A stretch of DNA of 64,000 bases from Symbiodinium natans (lineage: Eukaryota > Sar > Dinophyceae > Suessiales > Symbiodiniaceae). How positions within the stretch are numbered: position 1 is the first letter of the stretch; each line of letters starts with the position of its first letter. The notes beneath the pieces are model-generated. The model was not told where the DNA came from. It ran no database searches and saw only the letters and a program-made list of their open reading frames with translations. Made by a program: the position numbers and the translations under genes. The DNA is taken from contig CAJNDS010000846.1 of assembly GCA_905221605.1 (NCBI GenBank), forward strand, positions 727,501 through 791,500. The letters are read 5' to 3'. Shown here piece by piece: positions 12,303-25,100 of the stretch.

Positions 12303-15300
12303 TTAGGCGCTTAGGATATTGCAAGCCAACAACGTCGCCTGCCGCGCCCGCACGTCCCTGTATAGCCTCACAATCTCAATCTGCTTTTTGACGAGGCGCT
12401 GGCTACTGAGCGGAGCCAGCCCCTCCGCTCCCCACTCTTCGACCGCGACCATGATGCCTTCGCGCCTTGGCGCCGGAGTGGTTTGCGGGTGTTGGGGAGC
12501 TGCTGCATGCTCCAGGTCTCCTGCCTGTCCTTGTGGGCCAGCTACGTCCCTAAATTGGAAATCCAACCCCCAGTCAAAAACTGCCGGGGGTTTTCACAAC
12601 TGAACTCAAAGCGGCGCGGAGAATGCGAACCATGAACACACCAAGACTCAGGTGCGGTTCTTATAGATAGGGTTCATCATCTCAACGCCCTAGACTACGG
12701 GGTTTATGACGCTTGCACACAAGGCGCATGACCCTCATGATGACGCCTTGTGCCACCTTAGTTGCTGGGGACGTCTTGCAACTTAAGACTTTGCTGCTGT
12801 GGAAGGATGTTGCTCTCACTTAGCTCAATGCATGCCCTTCTTTCAAGCTGAGACACTGTCGGACCACGCTCACGAAACAACCTCAAGGTAAGGGCGGCAA
12901 GGGACTGTCTTCAGCGGCACCCTTCGTGAAGACCTTAACGCCTTAAAGCTGAGTTGACCATGGCTCTTGCATCGGGGGAGCTTGAACAAGTGGAAGTTCA
13001 CAGATGTTCGGTCCGCGTACTGGGCATTCCTGGCAAAGAATTTGCCAAACAAGTGCTCTTATTCCATGTCAAGTTTAAGAGCAACTTCAGGACACGTGAT
13101 GGCAGAGCCCGAGCACAAAAAATAACGTCAAACATCCCAACTAACAATGCCGTGCCAGCGAAGATCCCCAATCAGTGTAAGACCACAGTCAATGACAGTG
13201 GCACATTGCACACATCCCTTGGCTTAAGAAGCGTGATCCAAGAGGAGCCGGGAACACAAAATTCACCACGGAATGCGCAGTCACGCTCGCGAGGACCCCA
13301 CACCCGGAACTGTGGCGGAAGCAAGATCCAGGACCCAAAAGCAGTGACAGTTCTGCACTTCACGAGGAGTGCATGAAACCGAGGAGCACGCGATTTCGAA
13401 GCAAGAGGTGCACGAAGCGAAGCCGTCCAAGAGCCCAAGAGGCATGAAAGCCATGAAAGCACGCCACTCAACGTTTTACACCGAGCGAACGAAGCGCAAA
13501 AAAGTGCACACGACCCACGCAAGAGCGCGACTTGGACCCACGGATTATGCACGGGACGTGTGCGAGAGCATTTGATTTGCCACATCCGGTGACCCCCAAA
13601 CCTCAGACTGCACGAAAAACCCGCGCTGCGGGCGAGCAGACGGGAGCCCGATCTCGAGCATCGCGAGGCCACCCGGATTCACCAAAAAACTTACTGGCAC
13701 TAGTAGCGACACTGGGATAGGTACCTTGATATCTACCTATGTATATATATATATGTACATATATGATCCCTTGAAGTACCTAATTCCCTAATTCCTTGTG
13801 AAGAGCTCGCAAGATTATACGGTCTATAGCACACGACGATATCCCTGAACCTTTCTTGGAAGTCACGTCGGCCCAGGAAAGACGTGACAAAGTGCACCAA
13901 TTGCTCAGGACTTAGGGTTTGAAGGGTTAGGCTTAAGGGCAGGAATCCACTTTCTTTCGGATTTCAGGGTTACGATCCCTAACCTCCTGATACTCTCGGG
14001 GTTCTTCGTCTTGTCCCGCCAGTCCGAGCTCTGCTGAGGGTATGCGCCAAGTGTTGAAGGGGCTCAGGGCTTCTGACCCCTAAACCCTAACCCCTCATCC
14101 CTAATCCACCCCAAACTGAACCTACCCTAAACCCTAAACCCTAAACCCTAAACCCTAAACCCTAAACCCTAAACCCTAGCAACCATGCATGTTGATAAAG
14201 CTGGAGCCAAAGACTTGGCTGCCAGCCTGTGCTTGAGGTTGAGGTGCTCACACGCATCGTTGATCTCCTCTGGGGACTCCATTCGCAGCATTAGGGTTTA
14301 AGGTTGTTTTGGGGTTAAGGTTTAGGGTTAGGGTTCAGGGTTTGGGGGGTTGGAGCATGTATCAGCACAATGTGGGCAGAGGTGCTGGTGGGACTCTGTG
14401 ATTGGGAGCTTCAACGCGGGGGACTTTGTTGCCTCACCTCTGCGGGTCACACATGTATAATCCTGAGCCCCAAGAGCCACACACAGGCAACACACACACA
14501 CACACACACACCCACACACACACTTGAGTTGGAGTCAAGTTGACAAGAAAATATGCAGAACGGAGCGGAACATCTCAACGCAGGTACGTAGGGGTGGCGT
14601 CCCACCCCTATATCACGGGTCAGGATGGGGGTCTTCATTGGCACCTGCCCCATTCCTTTCCCCAGGTGCCCCCTGCTGAGAATAACTTGCGAATCGGAAA
14701 ACACGCGTTCAAAATTTGGAACACGCACCGAAGCTTGTCACAACACGGCATTGATCAAAACATCTGCTTCCCTTGGTCCCAGGGCATCCCACACACAAAA
14801 GCCATCGAAGCACGCAAATATTCTCGCATCACGCACGCTTGAGATCGTCATCAGTGAAACCAAAACGTGTGTACATACCTGCCAGCTCACGCAGTTGCTT
14901 TTGAACCACACTCTTCGGAAAAGACTGCCGTTTTATGAGGCATGTCCGTGACCGGTAGCCTGCCAAGTTCACTCTTCTCGAGCCTGCACTGTTCACCGGT
15001 CGATACTGCCAGGTCTCGTTTGGAATTCGAAATTCCACGGTTGCCGCTTCGACGTCCACCACGCACCCCAGCACGTCACCAGCGTCACACGCTTCGAGAC
15101 ACACCGGATCGCGGTAAAAATTCGGGCTCACCAGGGATTGAAAAGCATGACTCTGCAGGAAATCTCGCGGGAAAACAAGAAAACGATTGTCGACATACCT
15201 CCCAAACCAACACATTGCTTTCCAGGACCTCTTTGCAACATCGAAGCTTGCAATCCACATAGCTTCCTCAACACTCACGGTCAGGTCACAAAGGGCGGGA

Positions 15301-18300
15301 CTTATTTGGTTTCCTATCGGAGAGCCTCGCCGCTGTCGAAAACATCTGCCCATGATTGTAAATTTGGAGAAGCGGAAAGACAACGCCACAATCTGCTTGA
15401 CATCTCCTGCCGAAATTTGCCGCATCACAGCACTCCGAAACACCCGTGCTTTGCCTCGCAACACCCGGCCTTCTGAGAACTTTTGACGATCATTCACTGT
15501 GAAAACAAACGCATCGGAGTCGGCGCATGGTCGTTTCTGGAAGTACTGCAGAAAAGCAAGCTCAACAGCCTGTTGGATACGCTCCACTGGCAGCGAGTTA
15601 AAGAAGCCCACCAAATCGTCACAAACCACTTCAAACTCAGTCACGTCACGCCACGGAATGACAATATCGCGCATGTACCCGTGCAAACTTGGCCACCACT
15701 TGTTCAAACTCAGTCGCCCAAAGGTTTCGGGAAAAACCTCCTTTGTGACTTCACATAGCACAAGTGATGCCACCTTCAACGCAGGTGCAAGCATAGACTT
15801 CCGATACGAAATGATGCTTCTGGCAGATTGGTACTGCTTTTTCTTCTTCAAAAAAATGAAAGCTCGAGGCATTGGCGCATCCAACTTGAAACCCCAAGGA
15901 TTCCTGCGCACCAAACTGGAAGGAACCTGTTTTGCATCGCTTTGACGATAAACCTGTGGCAAATATGGAAGCTCCTCATATACGTCTTGATCCTCAAACG
16001 TGGCTCGTACTCCTTTGTGAAACAAATCCGGACAATACACCATGACCTGCTGATATGCATGATCGCGACTGTGACAAACCACATGGCGCAGATGTTGTTT
16101 TACTCGACACGCGTCCTGAAAAGTGAACCGATGAGAAGCAGCGTGCAAGTGCATTGGCCATTGTTCTTCCACGAACCTCTCCCACTGAACCTTGATCTCG
16201 CGAACAGGAAACTTGTGAATCCGAGCCCATGTCTGCACCACCTTGAGCGTAACTTTGAGCAACAAAACTTTGCTCGGAAAAACCATAGTCTTCGCAGAGT
16301 ATCCCACAAACTTCTTCAAATGTGTGGACATGGAAAGTCTCTCAGCCGGAGATGCCACATGTCCATCAACGGTCTCCAACTCCGGATGCTGCCGCAATAC
16401 TTCTTGACAATTGCAAAACGATTCCCCAGGAAAAGACTCGAACTTTTGAAACCACTCTTTGAACGAGAAAAGCAGCCTGGCAACGCTCTGATGTCTCCCT
16501 TCAACCACTGTCTTTGACGGCAAATGAAAAGGCAACAACACATCCTGAAACTGGCTTCGCACATCTCGCAACCATCTCACCACGAAGGTCGGAAACTTGG
16601 AATGCGCCAGAAACGGAACAACAAGAGGCTGGTTTCTTTTGGGTACGTCTTGCTGCCGAAATTTCAACACCGCTGCCAAACGGTTACGGACTCTGGATCG
16701 GAATGGCTCCTCCAAATTGGCCGCGAGTTTGTACAGCGCATAAACATGATCATGAGACCACTTGTTAGACCCCAAACTGCGTTGCATATCCCACGCCCGG
16801 CCATCATGAGTCGCAAGGTCATGAAGAATCATCCATGCTTCTTCGCGATTAAGGGTCAATCTGGCCTGCACGCTTTGAAAATGCATTGAGACACACTTCA
16901 TGCGCCTGCGCAGCTTCAAGAAAAGCCTCTTTCCTACCCTCTTTTGAACGAAGTCGTGCTTCTTCATGAGGTGCACTTCCTTTACGCCGCCACTCTGGAA
17001 AATGAGCTTGTTGGTCTGTGGGTAGTTCAGGCCAGGTCTCCACATTTGCAGAAACACATTCTCGCACACCCGAGCAATCATCTTGCATGAACATGGAAAA
17101 AGGGCCAAAGACAAGTAGTGAAAGAATGAAGCTTGGTGGAACCAATATCTGACAGAAGGCTCAGCCTGAACTGCAGTGCTGTCAAACAGCTGCTTGAACT
17201 TGCGGTACCGGTTTGCATCCCGACAGGCCAGGGTAGTGGTGGTGGAACCCACATAGAAAAGAGAGTTCTTCACGGCGTTTTTACAACTTTCAGGATGCGA
17301 CGTAGACGAAACCAATCCCTTCCTTGTCACTGCCAACATCGGGATACGAACATATACCACATGTGAACTCGTGAAAGCATTCCCGCGGTATGTTTCCGGA
17401 CCCACTCCACATTGCCGAAGCCTGTCTTTCCAAATCTGCAGTTGTCGAACGATCTTCTTTGAGCGAAACAACAGCAACAGAAACAGAACACCAGCAAAAA
17501 ACAGCCCAAACATCGTCAGCGTGGAAGTGCCAAAAGCCGGAGCATACCTCAAAAACTTGAGCAATGCATATAGCTGCACTTTCAATCGCTCAAAATCAGC
17601 TGGTTCAGACGCCAATGCTCACTGTGCCATGTGATGCGCAGCGACGATCACCCGAACTAAGTCTTTGTTGGCCATGTTTGCGGCCAATTGCACCGGAAGA
17701 CCCCACGCCGAAGCAATCTCTCGCAGAGAACTCAGCTGATCATCCGACCAAGTTTTGACCAATGGTTCAATGGCCTTGTAATCCTCCACCGCCCGGGACT
17801 GAACCGGAGTAGGTAGTTTTTTTACCCATGCCGTCACAGAAGATGTTCCAGCTTTTGGTGGACAGTCCGCCCGTAGGGGCTTCTTGGGGGGATCCAAGTT
17901 GAACAACTGATCGGCGGACATGCGCTGATCTTGCTGCCCCTGCTTTCCCGAAAGGCGTTGTCTTTTGTTTGCAGGCATTGACGCGTCATCATTCTGCATT
18001 CTTTTTGAAGGCGCCCCTCCCGATGCTTCACCCTGGCTGCGTTGGGACTTGAGCTCCGCAATCTGTGCTTCAAGCTGTCGAATGCGGACACTTTGGGATT
18101 CTTCAACTGCTGACACACTCCACTTTTGAACCTGATCAACGATCCACTTCACAAACTTGTTCATGATCTCATTCTTGTCTTCCCGCGATAAGGAACTAGC
18201 ACTCGCGGCGGACACCTGGTTTTCATGTTGAGCCCATTGGATCGCCGCCGACTCGATGTCAATATGGCGTGCCCGGAGCTCCCTTTGAAAAATGTCCATG

Positions 18301-21300
18301 CACTGACCTTCACGCACACTACGCGCAAACACCAGGGAAGTGTGGCAGCCGGCGGACAACGACCTCAAGCCCCAGTTTTCCCACCCAAGCCATGTGAGCT
18401 CGTGAAGGGAGATGTCCTCCAGCCTTTTTCCTGCGAGCCCCCACTCTCGCGACCATTGAGTTGCCTGCACCGTCTTGAAGAGCTTCCTTCCACCAATGAC
18501 CCGGGAATCATGACAGTCTCTGGTGGGCTGAAAATCGCCTGGTAAGTCAAGCGAGTGACTTTTCTTTCCATGAGGGGAAAATGCATCCAATTCCTCTTCA
18601 CGCGGGGATCGACGACGAGGGACAGGACTACGAGGTGACGGATACTCATGGCGCAATCTGGAACTGCGGAGTAGCGACATCGTGAAACCTGGACAACGCT
18701 AAACGGATACCACTCAGCGGTGATTTTTGGGCCCAGTCCACTCGAGAAACCGACTCACACCAAACATGAGGCACACGCACACACATCACAGCAATGACCG
18801 AACATAGAGGCAAGTTTTTGCCAGCAAGCAGCAAACACTCTGTTCACACAACGCGCGCATCAAAACTAACGAGCTGAAGGAAAGCGGAAAGGCGGAAAAG
18901 CCCGTTTCTGCGGGCGCCCACAGAACTCATCGTCAAAATTCAGTGGCCTTTCATCTCAAATCTTCACGCGCCTTCAACTTTGCTCTGTACAACTGCAAGC
19001 CCTGCCCCACACACGCTACTTCAGGATTGACGCACCAACGCCGGTTTTGAAGGTCGCAAACAACGTCAGCACGAAGGCATTCTTGTCGCTCATCGCGGGT
19101 TTGCCCAGACTTCCTTGCTTGACGAATCTCCCTGTTGACCGCCGTGCCCACGATGACCACGCCCGCCTGGTTTTGTTTTGAAGACCAACATCGCAAAATT
19201 GCCCACATTCCTTTCCCAACGTCACTCGTAGCTTCGCAAAGGAAAAAGCCAACTTTACGATCCTCTTCGTCTGAAGCAGAACACCGGCGCATTTTTCGAC
19301 ACTGTAGCACGTCTAGGATCCCAGATTCATCCGATCCATGAGCAAACAGATGCGAGCGCCAACCTCTTTGCGCGAGAAACTCCGGGCAACCGAACGGAGG
19401 CTTCCACATGTTCTTCAACGGCACTATCCAGACCCGGCGATCTCGGTGATTCAAGACCTGGAAATTCGTGGCCACATCCGATACACTGAACTTTGCTGCG
19501 GCAAGAAACGAAGTCAGCAAGCACACATTTTTGGCTGATAGCTTCATGCCCAGATCCTCCATCGGGGACATGGCTTCAAGATGCTTCTTCACGGCCCAAA
19601 ACTCCTCATTCACGAAGCCTTCTGTGTACCGAACGAACCTTTCTACCGCCGGCAGCTCGAACGTTTTCCCAGGTAATGCGTTGAGGTTCATCTGAACAAC
19701 CTGCTTCTTTGGCGGAGGTGCCTTAGAAGCCGGCTGCTGCGCGCGACTCCGCTTGTGACCATTGTTTTCTTCAATTTCTTCTGAACGACGTCTCCGTAGA
19801 CCCTGAAGGTTGATCTGCGGTGTACCTTTTGCGACGAACACTGCGCGATCATCATGAAGGTGAGTTCGCTTGGACAAACTTTGAGGCGCTGCAACGGATG
19901 ATGCTTTTGAAGTAGTCAGAACTGGTATCCCACGATATGGGTCATGCTTTCTAGCCCAAGCAGGTAAATCCGACCAATCACCCGGCACCGGCGGAACTGG
20001 CAAGCCATTGCTGAACGACATGCTAACATAACAAGACTGCTACACAACGTCGACAGTAACATCAAGAATCAAGGTGTAACAAGAGCTTGTTCTCTTAGAT
20101 CCGGTTGACATCCGTGTCACCTGGCACTTATATGAATCTGGTCCGCAAAACCTTTGGTCCCGAATGTTGTTTTGGTCGCAAGAGAGTCTGGTCCAAAGAG
20201 TATGGTCCATAGAGTATGGTCAGAAGTTCATGTGATCACGAAGTTGGGGAATAGCTGAGGCAAATCCTTGCATACCACAACGCCAACTCAAAACCCACAT
20301 GCGCACATGCACACACACACACACACACCCACGCAATTGGGCTGGTCAACAAGCCATCGAAAATGGAAAGGATGCACCTCTCCACATGTCACTTCACGGC
20401 TTCGATATGAATCGGACCGCACTTTGAACAACACAAGTTCATGCTCAATTCCATGCCATGTTTACATGCCATGTTTTGTTTGGGGCCACGTCACGCAGCC
20501 TCATGCATGCTTTTTGGGACCCTCTGCAGATTAGCAGAGAATTCACGACAAGCACCCGATGGGAAGGCCTGCCGACACTCACACTTGAGTTGGAGTCAAG
20601 TTGACAAGAAAATATGCAGAACGGAGCGGAACATCTCAACGCAGGTACGTAGGGGTGGCGTCCCACCCCTATATCATGGGTCAGGATGGGGGTCTTCATT
20701 GGCACCTGCCCCATTCCTTTCCCCAGGTGCCCCCTGCTGAGAACAACTTGCGAATCGGAAAACACGCGTTCAAAATTTGGAACACGCACCGAAGCTTGTC
20801 ACAACACGGCATTGATCAAAACATCTGCTTCCCTTGGTCCCAGGGCATCACACACACACACACACACACCCTGAACCGAAGTCCAAAGACTGAGCCTTGT
20901 GTTCACAAGGAAAATCATAGAGTTAGAGCCATCGAATAAGATCTCGAGTGCAGATTGCACGCACGAACTACTCCCACCTTGACCCAGACCCTGGGTGACC
21001 TAGGAATAAACGAAATTAAAGGCACGTGAAACCCTAAAGGCTAACCTTACTTCGATGCCCCCTTTGAGGATCCCCAAAGATATCCCCCTGAAGGTACCAA
21101 GAGGACCCTGTTAGAGGTTCAGGGTTCAGAGTTTAAAGGTGCACTTGGAGCTTGCTGGCATAGACCTGCTGATGTCTCTGCCCCTGCCTGCTTTTCTCGT
21201 AGCACAAGTGGCACAGCCTCGATTCCTGGCATTCGGAAAAAAAGGCTGAGGGTGCAAAACTTCACGTAAAACTTCGCGTTTGGGAGTTTCGGGCCTTCAG

Positions 21301-22144
21301 GTTTGAGAGGAAGGGATCAACGGTTTTAGGGCTTCAGGGGCAGAATCCGACTGCCGCTGCTTCTTCGTCCTACCCGCATCTCGTGAAACCGAGGCAAAGA
21401 TGAAATCCCGAAGCCTTGGCTCTCAGACCGATACCCCCACAGGGCCTCCTTCAAACCCAGGGCTTAGGGTTTAGGGGGTTAGGGGGTTAGGGGTTTGGGG
21501 GTAGGGCTGAGGTTCCCATCTTCCGGACCAAACGGAGGACTTGCAAGTAAATTTTATGAACCATGAACTCCGAGGCTTTCTCTAGTTCTCAAACGGATAA
21601 ACCCGAACTCAACCACACCAAAGAGGGTCAACCGAGCCTTGCGAAGCAGCAAGCTGCCGGTGAACGATCTGGGCAGTCGAGGGAGGGAGGGGGGGGGAAA
21701 GAAAAACGGCCCACGTCCGATGATTTTTTTAGAGCTTTGGGGTTTACAGAAATTGGGGTATACTCATTTGTTCTTTACAGTACCATGGAACAGGCATTCT
21801 TGGACAGTGTTCAGGGTACACTCAGCCCACATGGCACACAAGCCCAAATTCATTCAGTTTAGACCCCGAAATCTGTCCTTTTCTCACAGGCCTGCTACGC
21901 ATGTCTCAGTACTTCAATCAGAAACCGTCACGTCGACGCGGCTCAGGCACAGAAGGAAAGAGGTGAGGGCGTTTTGTGGATGAAGGGCTTTGTGGGTGAT
22001 CGGGTTGGGTTTGGTGAGGCGTGAGGCCCGGGATGTCATCGTATGATCATCAAGAATACTCACCTCGTGCACTTCATCCGGCTTCTCCATCAGGCTCTCA
22101 CAAGCCATCTTATGCCTCTGGAGTTCCCACACCATCCCCAGACC
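12303..22144 (-). CDS. DIS3: DIS3 exons 30-36: C-terminal region and S1 domain, around a nested retroelement
   Basis: Exons: 22144-22064 (GLGMVWELQRHKM.., canonical GTGAGT donor), 21225-21166 (ESRLCHLCYEKSRQGQRHQQ), 14276-14227 (SPEEINDACEHLNLKH), 13029-12982 (NAQYADRTSVNFHLF), 12921-12899 (VPLKTVP), 12746-12717 (VIMRVMRLV) and 12457-12303 (IMVAVEEWGAEGLAPL, then a TAA stop). The pair CEHLNLKH / NAQYADRTS matches the DIS3 segment ICxNLNxRHxxAQxAxRAS, and IMVAVEEWGAEG matches the first S1 strands. The 21,166-22,144 exons, including a C-x-x-C, are an insertion relative to the human protein. The terminal exon could instead splice at CAG|GC (12,338), so the C-terminus is uncertain. Confidence 0.82.
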
Positions 22145-25100
22145 CTCAGAACCTACACCTCACGCCGCAACGGGCCGCCATGACTGCATCGAAGCCGCAA
22201 CGTCAGCGTAGCGACGGATGGGTGAGGTGAAGTGCGTGTAGTAGTCCATTGCCTTGGGGTAACAAGAGGGGGCACTTCGGCCTGCCTGGAGGGGATGCCA
22301 GGCAGTTGCCATGTCTTTGTGTAGGGTCTTTAGGGCCATCTGGCAGGGCAGACGTAAAAAGCATGGGCATAGAGATCACGAATCTCAACCCTCAACCCTG
22401 AGCCCTAAACCCTAAACCCTAAACCCTAAACTGCAAGGCCAGGAACTAAGCCAAAGTGGGCCCACTCTTCTTTCTTTTCCATTCCAGTGCAGAAGTACCT
22501 GCGAGCCGCAAGGAGTTTGAACTCTAGGGTCTCTTCCTGGGGGCCGAGGCCTTAAGCTACAGGTTCCTAGAAATCAGGCGGGCGCACCCCTGCAGGATGA
22601 AAAGGGGCTTAGACTTAGACAGCCACCCGAACCCTTACAAAAAGGGGGGATTGAGGGTTCCGCCAAAGGCTTCTGGGAATCTGTGGTGGTTGATCCTCGC
22701 CCCGGTGGGATCTCAGGGGTTTCGTCCTGCGAGCCTCGCAGATTCCATACAGCGCGTGGCCATAATGCAAACCAGCCTTCACATCAGATGCCATGATCCA
22801 AACTCAGGGATACACTCTCCATAGACTTTTGCACACAAAAAGCCATGGTAAGACAGAAGTTGCATACTTCACACGCTACACGAGATACACTTGTGGAATC
22901 CCTGAGGCGCGATCTTGTTGAAGAAGGGATCGTCGGGCTTGTCCACATGCTCCAGGGAATTCTGGAGATCCTCCGGGTGCATTGTTCAGGATTTTGGATG
23001 TTTTTTTCTGGCCATCCCTCCCATGTTCTTGCAGTTGTCTTACAGCACTTGTTTCTGCATGCCATTGCGAGCCTTGAGAAATGGTAGCGTCAGAAGTAAA
23101 GGGCCTACAGCTGCATGCGGCACCTAAACAAAATTCTCTGTCCAACGAAACTCGCTGGCTGTGTTTGGTGCCACCGCGCAACAACACGTAGAACAACAAG
23201 CAGTGGCAAAATGGTCGAACAACACTTGCAGTCCTTGTTGGTCCCATGCTTGAAGTCTTTGATGCCGTATGCCTTTATGAAGCACGCTTACCCCGGGCTT
23301 GACCTCCCTGAGCTTGAGTAACAGGCAGAGAGACACAGAGAAGAGGGAGACTTTACCAAACCGCACCACTCACCATCCAACTGCAAGTTGAGGTTTCCTG
23401 GTTCAGTTGACCGCAGCTACATCAGAGCTCCGGAGGTTCCAAGGCAATCCTGGATTCCCCCAGCTTGCTCCAGGGTGCCAAGAGCAAGCTCACCAGATCT
23501 GTCATGCTCTCCTCCTGAGATTTGCACAAAGTCATTGGTGTTTTGTGAGGCTAGTGCCAACACCACTGGTGTACAAACCCTACATCCCTAAGCCAAGAAG
23601 CCCCGCAATGGCGCAATCGCCTCCCCCAAGCCACAAACCCAACACCCTGGCTTCCCCATGTCGACTTGCTGTGCATATCGTGCCTACTCAGAAGCAGGTT
23701 CTTCTGTGACATTCGCAGGAACCGAATTGCTAAAGCCTCTAGAGCCCAAAACCTACGGACTTCAGGGTTAGGATCATCCTGAGTGTTTCACGTTGGCCCA
23801 CATAGTTCCTAGCAGGGCTTGAATGCGGCTACAAGAACGAATCATTGACAATCTTGTTTCAAGTTGATGTTCGGGGGTACCTTATTAGGGTCCTTATTGT
23901 AAGGGAAGCCCATTCTTAAGCTCTTTTCCAAGGGATTCCGGCTGCCCTTTCAAAGTGCATGGTGGCCTCTGGGACCAGTACAGAGGTTTCGGGTTTAGGG
24001 ATAATTGATAATAAGAAAAAGGTACCCAGGAACGACCCTGTCGACCTTGTGCAGGTGGACGGGGTGTTTGGATCATGGGTGCCCATGAAGAGGATATTCT
24101 ACCAGCTGCTATATTTTTTCCATGAATAGTATAACGTACCATCTATGTACAATTCTTGCTCTCATCGCACAAAACCACCCCCCGCAGCCGATTGTTGGAG
24201 CATTGTGCGCACGTGGAGGACGAGGCGCCTTTGGCGGTGGGTGCCGTCTCAGTACACTGGTGTCCGCCCAGCAGCCACTGATCTCCTTCCAGGGTTGATT
24301 TGGTCTTGGGTCTAGGGTTTAGGGTGTAGGGTTGAGGGTTTCGACCCCCCCCCCTTCCCCCCCAGAACCCACAAACCTGAAACCCTGTGCGGGCTTCATA
24401 GGCCCTACGACACGAATGGAGGGATGTGTGGCGCGTGCCGGATAATGTGGAAATCTTGGATCTTGAGCCCTTCATCCGAACAGCCTTTGCTCGCAGTGTT
24501 TACGTCTAATTGCAAGCACCCTAAGCCCTAAACCCTACCCTAAACCCTAAACCCTAAACCCTAAACCCTAAACCCTAAACCCTAAACCCTAAACCCTAAA
24601 CCCTAAACCCTAAACCCTAAACCCTAAACCCTAACCCTAAACCCTAAACCCTAAACCCTAAACCCTAAACCCTGCAGGTGAAGATATACACCAGGCACCA
24701 GGTTTGTCTCAGCCTCCGCCACTTTCCGGTTTGCCAGGAGCATGAACTCCTGCAACGGCCCAGGGACACGGTATTCAGGCTAACCCTGAGGGTTTTAAAG
24801 GCTGTTGGGGTTTAGGGTTTAGGGTTTAGGGTTTAGGGTTTGGGGTTTAGGGTTTAGGGTTTAGGGTTTAGGGTTTAGGGTTTAGGGTTCAGGGACAAAA
24901 CTCCTCGATGAGCCGGTTGGTGTCATAGGTCTCGTACTTGAAGCCTTGGTAGCCCAGGCGATCATCGTAGAATAAGGGTTCCCTTGTGAGGATTGTCTAC
25001 TTTTCGGGAATGGAAGTCCTAAACCGTAAGCCCGAAACCCCAAAACCCCAAGCCCTAAACCCGAAACCCCAAACAAACGGGCAAAAAATGGCACCACTGG

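Larger units (their letters stand above)
14519..20859 (-). mobile_element. Complete retroelement with direct repeats, Penelope-like or new family
   Basis: A 6.3-kb unit on the minus strand has direct repeats at both ends (20,580-20,859 and 14,519-14,798), a leader of about 560 nt and three ORFs in order: 20,021-18,951, 18,680-17,619 and a reverse transcriptase at 17,615-14,829. The last ORF stops 30 nt before the 3' repeat. Telomere-like heptamers, abundant all around, are absent inside. Both outer ends abut CA/TG microsatellite. It sits in the DIS3 intron between exons at 21,166 and 14,276, same strand. The repeats differ at 2 of the first 270 positions, so insertion is recent. Terminal repeats plus an RT resembling Penelope-like elements suggest pseudo-LTRs; no integrase, protease, RNase H or GIY-YIG endonuclease was recognised. 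Confidence 0.85.

Noticed and set aside
12954-13376. Plus-strand 140-codon frame with a good ATG
   Set aside because: It is antisense to the DIS3 exon 12,982-13,029, whose sequence matches the family and joins in phase.
13984-14033. Minus-strand exon candidate (LGLAGQDEEPREYQE or QSSDWRDKTKNPESIRR)
   Set aside because: No reading fits the phase needed between DIS3 exons 14,227 and 13,029, which join directly.
14519-14798. Hammerhead ribozyme in the terminal repeats
   Set aside because: No CTGATGA..GAAA core could be found on either strand.
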